From positions 31,507,501 to 31,571,500 of the forward strand of contig NC_091674.1 in assembly GCF_042453785.1 (NCBI RefSeq): a DNA stretch of 64,000 nucleotides, in the 5' to 3' direction. Both the position numbers and the translations under genes were made by a program. Under the pieces are notes generated by a model, which was given only the letters and a program-made list of their open reading frames with translations, had not been told where the DNA came from and ran no database searches. How positions within the stretch are numbered: the first letter of the stretch is position 1; every line of letters begins with the position of its first letter. Of this stretch, positions 1 through 10,887 are shown piece after piece. The stretch is from Malus domestica. Taxonomy: Eukaryota; Streptophyta; Magnoliopsida; Rosales; Rosaceae.

Positions 1-464
1 TTCAATATCCCATACCAAACCAGCCCTACACTCAAACTGCCAACTGATAGACGACTCCCAACTGTTGAGGTGTGCTATTTGCCTTCTAAAGTCGGAGAGC
101 GTAATGATGAAAGCATTGCTAGATGCAGATTCATCAATTGTTCGATGCAAAACCGCTAAAGGTGCTTTTGGTTACTGATGAAGGCTTTTGCATATCATGA
201 TCATCCTCGCAGACTCTGTTGCATGTTTCGTTATTTTAACAAGGATCATCCAATTTCAACACAATTAAGCACAATAATTGACCAAAAATTAAGAAATAGT
301 AAAACTAAATTTTAACCAAAAGACAGAGTGACTTACTACCCAATGTATCATAAGGAGAATCCATCAAACATGGTCAGACATGACAAGGTAAAAACAAAAA
401 CAAAATAAAAAACTTCCCCGGCGTCAAAAGTATATAAAATGACACAAAATCCCCTTAAAATTCC
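1..464. other. Region downstream of BTF3, no gene recognised
   Basis: No coding pattern is recognised. The part nearest 464 must include the 3' UTR of the minus-strand BTF3 gene. Bases 1-230 are less AT-rich and could be the end of a neighbouring gene cut by the window edge, but no family is recognisable. Confidence 0.4.
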
Positions 465-1751
465 CTAAGAAGCTTGATTCTCCTCCTTGTTCTTCTCCTC
501 TGCAGCGGCTTCAAATGTTTCCCCAGCCACAAGCTCGGGAACCTCATCATCATCGTCCTCTTGTGCAGCGGCTCCACCAGCACTAGGTGCTTGCTTCTGG
601 AACTGCTCAGCCAACTTCTTCAAATTGTCCAAGTTATCTGGCCCTGAAAATAATCAAAGGTGTGAAAAAGAATTTGACAACTCTCTGTCAAGAACAAAAT
701 AAAAAGGTTTACAAGCACACTTACCCAAGTGGCTGATAATACTGGGAAGAATATCTTGCAACTCTACAATCAAGATTATATGTCAAGTTACATGAAAATA
801 TGTCTAAAATCTAAAAAAAGACAATCAAAGGTATAAACAACAACAGAATTGGCCATCAAAAGCCAAATGCATCATGATGTCAGAGCACAGCCACACAAAT
901 GAAAATATGTTTGATATTTTAAAACTCAAGCAGTGTGTTGTTTTGCCAGATGGTCTGATATTCTAAACAAATTTCAAACTCAAAAAAACTCAAAAGAAAT
1001 AGTAGCATACTCTTTGTTTGAGGAGAGCCACTAACAACCCAAGTGTTGGCAGCAATTGAAGCTTGAACTGAAACGTACAAGGAAAATCATCAACTATTAG
1101 GGGGAAAAAACTTGAAACAAACTGATAATATACAGGACCAGAGTTTTTTAGGGCTGGCTTCACCTTTGGGGTTTATGAACTGGATAACTACGTCATCCTT
1201 AAATATGTTAACTTCCTCGATAGCAGGTATAGCATTCACCCCTATTCTCTTAAGGGTGCTCTGAAGCCTTTTGTCATCTGTGGTGGTTGTCTTGTGAACA
1301 GCCTTCTTCTTCCTGAAGTTAAGAGAATAAATTAATAAGCAAAATCACATACAGACAACAGGAAGATAATGCAACAGAAGTGAGATAACTACAAAACCAC
1401 TGATGACTATGTTTTATACTGAAACTATTGCCAAACAGGCAGTAATTTTTATTATAAAGTGATTGCACTAAGAAGTCGATCAAACGCCAAATGAAGATCC
1501 TCTTAAGAAAAGCAAAACATAGTAAAACAACAATTTACTCAACATACCATCAGGGTAACCGCATCACATAAATCATCAACCACAAGAATATCCAACACAT
1601 AATCATTAAAGCAAGCACTTGAAGATTCGGACTCTGAATTAGATTGGTGGACCAGAGGACTTTCAAAGTGAGAGTTAACTCACCTTCTCACGCTGCCCTT
1701 CCCACCAGTGCGAACCGCACCAGCCATCTTCATAAGCTTCTCCCTATTCAT
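465..1751 (-). CDS. BTF3: Basic transcription factor 3 / nascent polypeptide-associated complex beta subunit
   Basis: The beta subunit of the nascent polypeptide-associated complex binds ribosomes and contacts emerging chains; plant BTF3 has also been linked to transcription. Five coding exons fit splice consensus: 1751-1684, 1312-1164, 1067-1011, 763-725 and 643-465. They total 492 nt, or 163 residues, the usual length for plant BTF3. The N-terminus is basic ([19 protein letters not shown], then RRKKKAVHK). The NAC domain follows, with [33 protein letters not shown] and [16 protein letters not shown]. The tail is acidic ([16 protein letters not shown]) and ends KNKEENQAS. The start codon directly follows a splice acceptor (CAG at 1754-1752), so the leader is interrupted by an intron. 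No disabling change is visible. Family assignment is by recognition; exon ends were read by eye. Confidence 0.93.
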
Positions 1752-2960
1752 CTGCATAAAGTGTATAATGAGATGAAGTCATGAGTTTTAATTGAGACAT
1801 GAACAAAAAGTTTCAAGAGACAAAACATTGCATCTTTAATTACATTATTGTTAATCTAAGTTTTAAGCAGTAAAACCTCCAGCTCACAAAGCCTTTTGTT
1901 TTACAAGTGTCAAATAATGAACAATTCATTTCCACTTTCGGTTATCTTGTTTCTTCAATCTCATATTGTATTAAGAAAGATAAGCATGAATTATAGAAAC
2001 TTCAATAAAAACACTATATGAGGTGACAACATGCAACCAAAGAAAAGTCGCATCAATTATACAACTTGGCACACTGAATAATTGAGTTTAAAACATCTTC
2101 CAAATCCTATAAACATTAAAAAAAATCTTCAAAGTTCAGTTTATCTTCTTTAAAAGATGGGAGAACAAGTTAACCATGTTAGGAGACATATAATGAAATG
2201 GGAATAAGCAAGCGGTTTAAAGGCATAAGGCCACAATGACAAGTAAGCAAGAGAATATATGTGTATATATATATATATATAGACCTATACGACTGAATAC
2301 AAACAAGTCTACCAAATTTGACAAAGTAATACTGGTGACACTGTCGAAGTAAAACCCCGTTCACGTTCAGAATTCATAATTGGGCACTATCACACCCATT
2401 CGCCCGAAGACGCTTCTACTTATACAGTGACACCAATGACGACATAACAATAAGTGCACAGCTGTGGCAGATGCATTCGGAATCCCATCGAGTAAACATT
2501 TCAAACGTACTCTTTGGCTGTCCACACGATCAAAACTAGAAATCCAAAACTACAAAATTTGCACCAGAAATGATTGATTTAGCTTTACCCACCAACGAAC
2601 AAGCTTCAACGACGCAAACAGCAACAAATTACAAACAAAAACAAACACAATACAATGGGTGCACTGCTCAATAAACCATCCTCAATCACTTGATTAACCA
2701 GCAAACAAGCACAAGAGAAATAAAACAAACGACCTATTCCAGTAAACAAAACAGAAACAGGAACAGATTCCATCAATAAAATAAAAGGATTGACGACAAG
2801 AGAGAGAGCGAGTGAGAAAGTCTTCACCTTGGCGTTGGGGGATTTGGGGGATTTGGGGGTTTTGGCCTCCCTAGGGTTTGTGCGTTCGGGATAGGAAGAT
2901 AAAAAGAACACGAATCCAGAGCCTTCACCTCAGACGGCGCTATGGTTAGGTTTTCTCTCT
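1752..2960 (-). other. BTF3 5' UTR exon and long leader intron
   Basis: A leader exon lies at about 2828 to 2930-2960, ending AAG|GTGAAG on the minus strand at 2828/2827. An intron of about 1.1 kb then runs to the acceptor directly before the ATG. Long leader introns next to the start codon are common in highly expressed plant housekeeping genes. The intron holds a short (TA)n run near 2255-2281. The transcription start is not defined. The leader could be read as a short ORF, but it has no recognisable similarity. Confidence 0.6.
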
Positions 2961-3497
2961 CGCTATAAAAGCCCTCTCTCGCCTCTCCTCAACATCCGAC
3001 GGTCACCAACCCACCTCTCTTGCCACGTGGTGCGTTCCTGATAGGGTTTGATTATCACCTCGTTTTCTGATGGGATGTACACTCCAGCCCGCGTCGGCTA
3101 AAGGAAAAAGAAAAAGAAAATAAACCCAAAGGTTTATATACATTCTTTTCCAAATGGTGGACAAATTTAAATTTAGACTTATTTTAGATTTTGGTTTAAT
3201 TTTTTCTTAAAAGTACAGTTTCCATTGAGATGCAAATAAGGTATACAAGTGGATTTTAGTCTATGTATTCTTTCAACTAATCTCCATCATTGTTATTCTA
3301 AATTTCTTAATTTTTATAGAAATCAGACCAATAATAAATTTTTTTTTATGACATTTAAGATTTCTAAATAATTTGAACTTCATGCCATATGTCTCGCTTA
3401 CAAGTTGAACTTGACCTCGTATGTCTCGCCTTATTACAAAATTTATTCATATCACCTTTAAAAAGTTTTTTTTTCTAGCTAATTACTCAATTGCCAT
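2961..3497. other. Upstream region of BTF3, no gene
   Basis: This presumably holds the BTF3 promoter. Pyrimidine-rich stretches lie near 2960-2995, and AT-rich DNA follows. No second gene is visible. Confidence 0.4.
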
Positions 3498-3499
3498 TA

Positions 3500-3624
3500 A
3501 TTAGTGGTATTATTCTTCACACGTAAGTAAAAGAGTCTTATATTTGAGTTTCATGGCTAATAACTTTGATACCAATTTATCTCATTACTCTTAAGCGCCA
3601 ATATATCGTTGTATTCCTAAAAAT
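3500..3624 (+). mobile_element. Degenerate tRNA-derived SINE copy
   Basis: The head TTAGTGGTATTATTCTTCAC resembles a pol III box A region. The order of blocks that follow (CGTAAGTAA, GTCTTATATTTGAGTTTC, then CTTAAGCGCCAATATATCGT and an A-rich end) matches the two minus-strand copies at 17.7-18.1 kb. Box B is decayed. No clear target duplication was found. Confidence 0.5.
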
Positions 3625-4337
3625 ATTTGCTTAAATTACATTATAATTTTTTTTTAAAGATGCATAAACAACTATCATAAGAATATTTGCTTAATTTGCA
3701 TTATAAGTTTTTTATATATAGATACATAAACAACTATATATTAAGCACATACATTTACTATACCATATGAAAGACACGCATAAAATTTGTCTTTTCTTTT
3801 TTTATACAAATGATAGAATATTTACAAAAATACTTTATAATTAGTTGTCGATCCACCCACCCAAGTCACAAGAATCACAAACTTAATATCGAACTCAATA
3901 CAAATATTGTCATCACACGTGTGAACAAATACCTATCTATACAAATATACAGTCAATAAGTAAGTACATTATAAATTGTATTTTGTTTCTTGAATTAATA
4001 CTTATTCTAGTGGAATAGTGTATTAATAATGTTCGTGAGTTTTCTTAACAATGTGTAACGTGTATTCTTAGTCATGTTTATATTAAAAGAGGTCATGAGT
4101 TTAAAACCGATGAAATCATGGGCTCTGGATAATCAATGATTTGTGATCACCTCCTTTGAATTTGATATTAAGGCTCTAAAGCACATTAATTTTTCTTCAC
4201 CGTTCATAATCTAAAGGTGAATGACCATGCCTGCCCATCTCATGTGAATGAATTAAGTTGTCGAATAAGTTCATATTTTTTTGCAAGTTGTCGAATAAAT
4301 TCATAATTTTTTTGTCAACAAATAAATAAATAAATAA

Positions 4338-4377
<40 letters not shown>

Positions 4378-4414
4378 CATTGCAGGGCCGCTGTATCAAT
4401 TCAATTGGTTGATC
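3625..4414. other. AT-rich intergenic DNA with microsatellite
   Basis: No gene is seen. A compound (AAAT)n/(AT)n microsatellite occupies about 4317-4375, directly before the fold-back element that follows. Confidence 0.5.
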
Positions 4415-4768
4415 GGGAATTACATCCTCTCCAAATTTCCTCATTGAGGATCCCCGGAATCAATTAATAACAACGGTTCATCAAAAAACGTACGATCACA
4501 ATTTTATTCTTTTATATATCTAAAGGAATTAGATCATCTTTGGATTCTCTCATTGGGATCCCGAAGATCAATTAATAACAACCGTTCATTAAAATACCGC
4601 ACGGCCATAAAAAAAGAAAATTAAAATTTTCACGCAAAATGAGATTACTTTACTTTTTTTAAAATATAAAAAACATTCAATTATGACTGCACGATCTTTG
4701 ATGAACGGTTGGTATTAATTGATTATCCGGATCCTCGGTGAGGAGATCCGAAGAGGATCTAATTCCGG
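4415..4768. mobile_element. Fold-back MITE with internal partial copy
   Basis: The left arm (GGAATTACATCCTCTCC, then ATTGAGGATCC and AATCAATTAATAACAACGGT) is the inverse of the right arm ending at 4768 (reverse complement CCGGAATTAGATCCTCTTCGG, then CGAGGATCCGG). A second left-arm-like block sits inside at about 4523-4600 (GGAATTAGATCATCTTTGGA). It suggests one copy landed in another, or that one arm was duplicated. No ORF is present. Confidence 0.65.
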
Positions 4769-5020
4769 TTGTACGAATCTTGTCACAGTCACTTGTACAC
4801 TTGTATCCTCTTCTCCTCAAACTTTGACACAACTGACTTTGAATCAGCCACCTTCTTGATTCTGCACGTCATTATCATCAGACAAAAAAATATCAATTTG
4901 ACAGACAACTGATGTGCTTCCAACTTCTAAAATGAAAAAACAGTGTGAAAGAAAATCGTCGTGACAAGCTTTTGAATAAGATGATGAAAAACAAATATCC
5001 ATAATACAAAAATAAAAATT

Positions 5021-5162
5021 ATATTCACACATCGCAAATTACGTCTTCCACACTCTTTTAATTTTTTTAAATATTTTCTATCAAGTGTTAGTCAGGTGTA
5101 GAATATCAAAAAATATTAAAAAAATAAAAAAGTGTGGAAAAAGTAATTTGGAATGTGAATAT
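5021..5162. mobile_element. Short MITE
   Basis: The ends are inverted repeats. ATATTCACACATCGCAAATTAC on the left corresponds to GTAATTTGGAATGTGAATAT on the right, and inner arms pair TTCCACACTCTTT with AAAAGTGTGGAA. The element is about 142 bp and noncoding. It resembles the MITE at 27.78 kb in layout. Confidence 0.6.
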
Positions 5163-5814
5163 GGTCTCTTCACAACAAATAAACTTGTAATCTACAAAGG
5201 ATAATCAGGAACTTCTTGATATAATTTTTCCCTCATAAAACTGAACAAGACATACCAAATTTGAACAAGATATATGACCACACCTGAACAAGATATCCTA
5301 GAAATGCTTTATTATTAAGGGTTAAACCTGAGATTTCCCCTACATAACCTTCAATCGAATAATACACTGTAGTAAAAACAAATTCAACGTTCCTAACCAA
5401 TTTGAGATTCTCTTAACAGTGCGTGGGTGCTCCTGCCCAACATTAACATTAAAAAGAAAAACCTATCATGTGCTCCTCCCTTGTGTTATAAGGTTTTGCG
5501 CACACCATGGGCCAGAAAGATCATTCCCCACCGCAGGGGGAATAGTGGGCAACACATAAGAACCTTCCTTTGGGGGACACGAGAAGGATATTTCTCACGG
5601 TATTTTTTACAAAAATTTTGATATTCTTATGAGAAACTGATGTCACTGGAAAAGGCCTAACAACATTGATCTTATCAAATCTTCTAATCACATACCAGAC
5701 ATCTCTTCATGTGTAAGGATGTTACTGACAAATTAACGAAATAAAAATGAAGATTACTCGTGCACAATATCTCCACTAGAATACAACTCCATATGGAACA
5801 AATTTGGAACATAC
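5163..5814. other. Region without recognisable gene
   Basis: This lies downstream of the CDT1 remnant. The expected C-terminal CDT1 exons were looked for on the minus strand and not recognised, so the pseudogene may be truncated here. Confidence 0.4.
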
Positions 5815-8519
5815 CTTTTAAGAAGATCAATATGTTCTTTGACTTCTCCTGAAAAGAGAAAAAAAAAAAAGGTCAAGTCATGAAACACCTAGTTTAGATA
5901 ATGCAACAAAAAAAAAAAAGTAAGAGTTTAACTCATTGACACCCACTTCTTTTAACAATATCCAAGCTACTCATAAGTCATAAATATCTTGTGCACAATT
6001 TGTGATTAGGGACCAGTTTAAAGTTCCCGTGAACTATAGTAACCACATCATCTATGCAAGCAGAGATTTGATGGCACAGTGATGCACTGTTTTGATTCCT
6101 CTTGGAATCCTTATCAGCGTAACCAATTATCTGCTTGACCTATAGGCTCCACGTTAGTGGGAGACAGAATTAAGTTCAAATAATGTAACAGGTAAAAAGT
6201 ACAAAAAAAGGGATTGCACATTTAAGTTCTCATAAACAATATCTACTTGGACAAAAGTAACATCATTATATTTCCTGGTGTCATATCATGCAGAATTGAT
6301 GGATAGTATTAACTTTCTTAAGATAAATGAATACACACACACACACACACCAGAGGAAAAATACCAGAGTTTTGATGCAGTAAATCTAGTTGATCTCATC
6401 ATGAACCTTGAAATAAACACTTCACTTGACAAAATTTAAAATTGCCCCAAGTCAATCAATTCAACACCCTTTAGAAAAGAAAGTTATGACTATGCAAGTT
6501 TAAGAAAACAGTTAAGAACTAAATTTAAAGTATGCCAATGCCAATTTACTAGAATAATTGAAAAGTTCTAAAATAACATACCTTTTGTGGTTCCAGAGAA
6601 AAAGTAACATTTTCATCCTCAAAAGGTGTTTCTGTAGTCTTAGGGATGTTTTGGTTTACAACTTTGTAGTAGTCTGACTAATCTGTCATACAATCCAATG
6701 CAATCTTATCACCTTCCGAGTGCGAGAAGTTTAGAATTCTTTTTGCAGGCGTATAACATGATGTTGATTGGCTGTTTATTGTCTCATGCTCGGCGTCACA
6801 ACTGGGCATTGGTCTCCTTGGTGTCAATAGTGCAGGTAGTTGTACCTGAAACTGTCAGCAGATGAGGTGAGCTTTACATGAGGGCTTTCAGATACACTTG
6901 AAGCAATAGAGCATTGTGGGTGGTTCAGCTGTACTGTGTGGTTGATAATACAAAACTCAAAACATGATTCCTTCTACTTCCCATTTTTAGATATCTAGCT
7001 CCGATTTACTCTTAAAATTGGAAGATTGAATAGTAAATACTTTATTCTGCCCATTTTTGTTGTTCCTAACACCATCAGATGGTGTGGGGGATGGAGATGC
7101 TAAGAGTTGGGTCTTTTCTGTTTGAGCAACAACAACACGCTGTCTTTGGCTAAAAGGCTCTACCAAAATGGCATCTAGAACATCACAAGCCTTGATCTCA
7201 AAAATAAAAATGCATGAGTTCATTTCTTTTATCTTTTAACACCCAAATATTACATAGAATATTACCTATCCGATTAATCAAATACAGGATGCAAAGAGGT
7301 ATGCCCAAGAGGAGGAAACATAATCAATTTGTTGAAATAAACTTAATCTTTTCTTTGTACATTTATACAAAATGGGCAGTCATCTGAAAATTACTCAATC
7401 AAACTTTCTGGCATGCAACTGTTTCATCTTTTAGGTGTCACCAAATAACTAATCCCGATCCTACAAAGCAGAATCACTAAGTTGAAGCCAGCTCAATCTG
7501 ATCGCTAACATTTCATATACCACGAGACTATCATATGTCACTCAAATGAAGCTAAATTAACATTTTTAGGCATTATTCATGTCCTATACAGTTGAGATCC
7601 ACATCTTCTGTTTTATATAGTCAAGTTTCATTTGCTAAAACATACCTATTAGAACCAATCAAGGAGCTTGCAGCAGTCTTTCATATTGAAGAAGGAAAAG
7701 TGGGGAAAATATTCTGAGAAATAGTAGGCGTACCTCAGGATGCAGGGCAAAGAAATGAATAAGCCTAAAATTAAAAACTTGGCGCAGAGCCATAAAGTCA
7801 GATACTTGAGAGTGAGTTTCTACAACATCAACTAGCAAGGTGATATTCATATCTGGATTGGTGCATAGAGTTTTCTAGTCCTGCACCAAAATACTATCTA
7901 TCTTTATGGTTTCCGGAAGTACAAATTTCAGTTAAGTAGGATGCATGTGCAAGAACTTTCTGAAAAAAGGAAAGGAAAGGAAAAGAAGAACACTTGGTTA
8001 TAAGTGGAAAAGCAACACCCACCACTGCTAGGCGCCAACCAGCATATGAAAGAAATGCACTATCAAACAGGAATATTGTGAAGGGTTAGGCATTATCTTT
8101 GTGCCATGACTTTCACCTGAGCAAAAACATTTTGAACAGTAGGCGACCTTTTACGCAGAAGAAGCAATCTCAAGGAACAGTTCACATGAGCAAACAATTC
8201 CGCTATAATCCTATATCTACACATTTACAAAAACATATAGACTAATTTTAAACAGAATTGTTTTTATAAAGGAAAGGTAATGAGAAAGTAGTATAAGGTG
8301 TGGAGAAATAAGGGATGGTTTACTTACCTGAGCGGAAGCTGGGGTTGGCAATCAGCCTCCTGGATTGGGATTGGGATATTGGGATTGGAACTGGGATTAG
8401 GATTTGTAGAAGTGGGAGTGACAAGGCTTGATCATATTTTCCGATGTCCGACTTGTAATCTTACTTTCATCACCGGCTGTTAGGGTTTTTGCTGATTTCT
8501 TCAAATCTACGGCGGCCAT
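5815..8519 (-). pseudogene. CDT1: CDT1-like replication licensing factor, decayed intron-containing copy
   Basis: CDT1 loads the MCM2-7 helicase at replication origins and is bound by geminin in animals. Recognisable pieces in order, with approximate exon ends, are: start region 8519-8328 (begins MAAVDLKKSAKTLTAG, ends QPQLPLR); 8216-8097 (YRIIAELFAHVNCSLRLL, then RKRSPTVQNVFAQ); 7959-7734 (LKFVLPETIKID, then NPDMNITLLVDVVETHSQ); about 7200-6987 (DVLDAILVEPFSQRQR); about 6960-6590 (RRPMPSCDAEHETINSQS, TPAKRILNFSHSEGDK, then TETPFEDENVTFSLEP); and 5850-5819 (GEVKEHIDLLK). Damage: a frameshift in the first exon near 8430, stops before LKFVLPE and after SILVQD, a stop at MTD*SDYY, and the donor after MAQR reading AT instead of GT. 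The C-terminal winged-helix exons are not seen. Introns are retained, so this is a decayed duplicate and not a retrocopy. Confidence 0.82.
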
Positions 8520-8604
8520 TAACTCTTGATTCTTTAACACCAACACCCAATAACAAATAAATAGAAACTAGAGAGCAGGCAATTTACAAACAACTTATCA
8601 AATC

Positions 8605-9310
8605 AACTATTTACTAAATAAATAGCTCCTGCTGCTCTAAAATTCAAAGTAATAAGTAAATAGAAAAATCCAAGTATCGAATCAAACTCACAAAAGAAAA
8701 ATGGACTTTCTTTTCCGATTAGGGTTTCTCTCTCTCTCCCTCTCCCTCTCTCTATTTACTAAATATATAGCTCTTGCTGCTCTAAAATTTGGGTTTTTTT
8801 TTTAGTTACAATGGTTACGAGATTTTCATTACACATAATTTAGTTTTTGAGATTTAAAATCAATAGTAGTGGTCGTTGGGATTATTCATCATCCAGTATT
8901 TTGGTCATTCCATTAAAAAACTCTATTAAGTGGTCCCTGACCTTTTTAACGGAATGATCAAAATGATGGATAGTAGACAATTTCAGAGACTAAAGTTATA
9001 TATTATGCAAATCTAGGGACCAAAATTATGTGTTATGCAAATCTCAGGATCTAAAGTTATGTATTATACTTTCAACTTAACGAAGTTTTTTTAACAGAAT
9101 TACCAAAATAATGGATGGTGGATAATCTCAGAGATCACTACTATTAATTCTAAATCTTGAGAATTACAGTTATGTGTTATGCAAATTTCAAAAACCATTT
9201 TGACTAAAAAGCCAATTCAAAATAATAAGTAAATAGAAAAATTCAAGTATCAAATCAAACCCACAAAAGAAAAATGGATTTTCTTTTCCAATTAGGGTTT
9301 CTCTCCCTCC
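8605..9310. repeat. Tandem duplication interrupted by a MITE
   Basis: Block A (8605-8642, TATTTACTAAATAAATAGCT) and block B (8643-8750, AATAAGTAAATAGAAAAATC through a CT-rich run) are followed by a second A (8751-8789). A 0.4-kb inverted-repeat insertion comes next, then a second B (9211-9315). The order A-B-A'-insert-B' means a duplicated unit of about 145 bp was split by a later insertion. Confidence 0.6.
8800..9210. mobile_element. Long-arm fold-back MITE
   Basis: Arms of more than 100 bp are inverted copies. TTTTTAGTTACAATGGTTAC at the left matches the reverse complement of the right end, TTTTTAGTCAAAATGGTTTT. Similarity continues through ACACATAA, CAATAGTAGTGGTC and CATCATCCAGTATTTTGGT. 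Internal direct repeats of the GGACCAAAATTATGTGTTAT type occur. No ORF is present. The superfamily cannot be told, because no clear target duplication is visible. Confidence 0.7.
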
Positions 9311-9315
9311 CTCCC

Positions 9316-9997
9316 TCCCCAGAGGGAAGCATTTGATTAACGGACCGTTGCAATTTTCTGCACATTTTGAATGTTCGATTTTTCTGAAAGACAAAAATAC
9401 CCTCCACGAGCGACCATTAGGTCTGTTGTTTCTTGAGCCTTCTTTGGAGCAATAAGGTTATATCTCCAATCAAAGGGTCATAAGGTTAAAAATAGCTTGG
9501 AATGACACGAAATTCGTCTCCAACCGAGGGCTAGGTCAAATGGCTTATGGGCCCTATCGGGCTAAAACCCACAAATAGGTCATCGGGCTGGCCATTTCCA
9601 GCCAGCCCTCCAACGTTAGAATGTCAAGCTTGACTTCGTGGCAGGTGCAACAATACCACACCTTCTTCGTTATTTTGGCAGGTGGCACTTAAAATATGTC
9701 TGAAAACCTTATTTTAATATGGTCGTTTAATTTAATTACCAATATTAATTCAATTAAAATAATAATTTATTGAGAAGGTTATGTTTGGCTTATAGCCTTT
9801 TGGTCTCCTCGATTGGAGATGAATTTTTTGTCAAAGGATTATATTTGGCCTATGATCCCCTTGGTTGAAGATGGTATAAAATAGGATATGACACTGTTCA
9901 TTAAAATAAAATTTCTTACAAGGCTATATGGCTAAACATGGCCCTTTACCCCTCATTCGGTTGGAGATGGCTTAAAAAGCCTTGGACAGATAATGGT
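9316..9997. other. Noncoding flank of the Gypsy element
   Basis: No gene is seen. A GATTGGAGATG / GGTTGGAGATGG-type motif recurs at about 9820, 9865 and 9960 beside AGGCTATATGGC- and AGGTTATATCTCC-like words. This hints at an older, decayed repeat into which the Gypsy element inserted. Confidence 0.35.
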
Positions 9998-10723
9998 TGT
10001 GGAGCTAAAAATAATCGCAAGGCGACACGTGGATTCTTGGGTAAAAGAAGACAAAAATACCCTTAAGGCATACTGAGATTCCTACGCGCGAGCAGCGGGT
10101 AATCATCTCTAAACCAAGTCAAAAGTGCCCAAAATAGGTAACAATTCAAAGCCTATTTCATCAAATCCTTTCTATAAGGTAATTCCTAAAACCTAATTTA
10201 TTCTATATATTTTGTATTCCATTATTTAGCTAATCAATTAGCTAAATGATATTTTCCTTTCATGTTCCCTAAAAATTGATTAATTAAGGGATTAATTACC
10301 TAATCAATCTCTTAATTATCAATTAAAACACTCATTCACACCTAAAACTACTAAGAGGCCAACCACCTCCCTTTTCCTAACCTTTTTCACTTTTCTCCAT
10401 TTTATTACCCCATTTATACAAATAATCAATTTTGTAACTCCTAATTAAACCTAAATTAAACCCAAAAAACCCTAGCCACCTCCTATCCCTATAAATATAC
10501 TCTCATTCTCACCATAAAAGCCAATTCCAACACTTTGGCAAAAATACCAAAATTCTCTAAACACTCTCTCTCGAAAAATTCTAACTTTGGCATCGGAGGT
10601 TCTTCGGCCAAAGCCCCCCCATTCATCATGGGCGCGTAAGGCTCTTGGCCTTAACCTAATGTGTTAATTGTTTTGTAGGTGCAAAATTGTCCAAGATCAA
10701 GGAGGAAGAAATTTGCATCCACA
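9998..10723 (+). repeat. 5' LTR of Gypsy element
   Basis: It is 726 bp with TG..CA ends. A TATA-like CTATAAATATACTCTC near 10488 and a run of CT-rich sequence after it mark the likely promoter and transcript start. The downstream sequence AATTGGTGCTTTCATTGAG is the probable primer-binding region, but its tRNA was not identified. Confidence 0.9.
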
Positions 10724-10887
10724 AATTGGTGCTTTCATTGAGAGTTGAAATCGATACTTGTAGAAGACTCTCGCACAAAAAGGTTTTTTCTTTATTTTCT
10801 AGTCCATTTGAATATTTTTCATACGTTTTTATTATTAGAATTTTTTACTTGCAAAGGTTCTTTGATAAAACGTATAAGCAAAATATA

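Noticed and set aside
2606..2911. 101-codon minus-strand frame upstream of BTF3
   Set aside because: It starts with a non-ATG codon and crosses the leader exon into the leader intron. The BTF3 ATG lies after the splice acceptor.
2940..2975. TATA box (GCTATAAAAG) for the BTF3 gene
   Set aside because: It is oriented for the plus strand, whereas BTF3 is on the minus strand, so it cannot serve as a normal TATA box for it.
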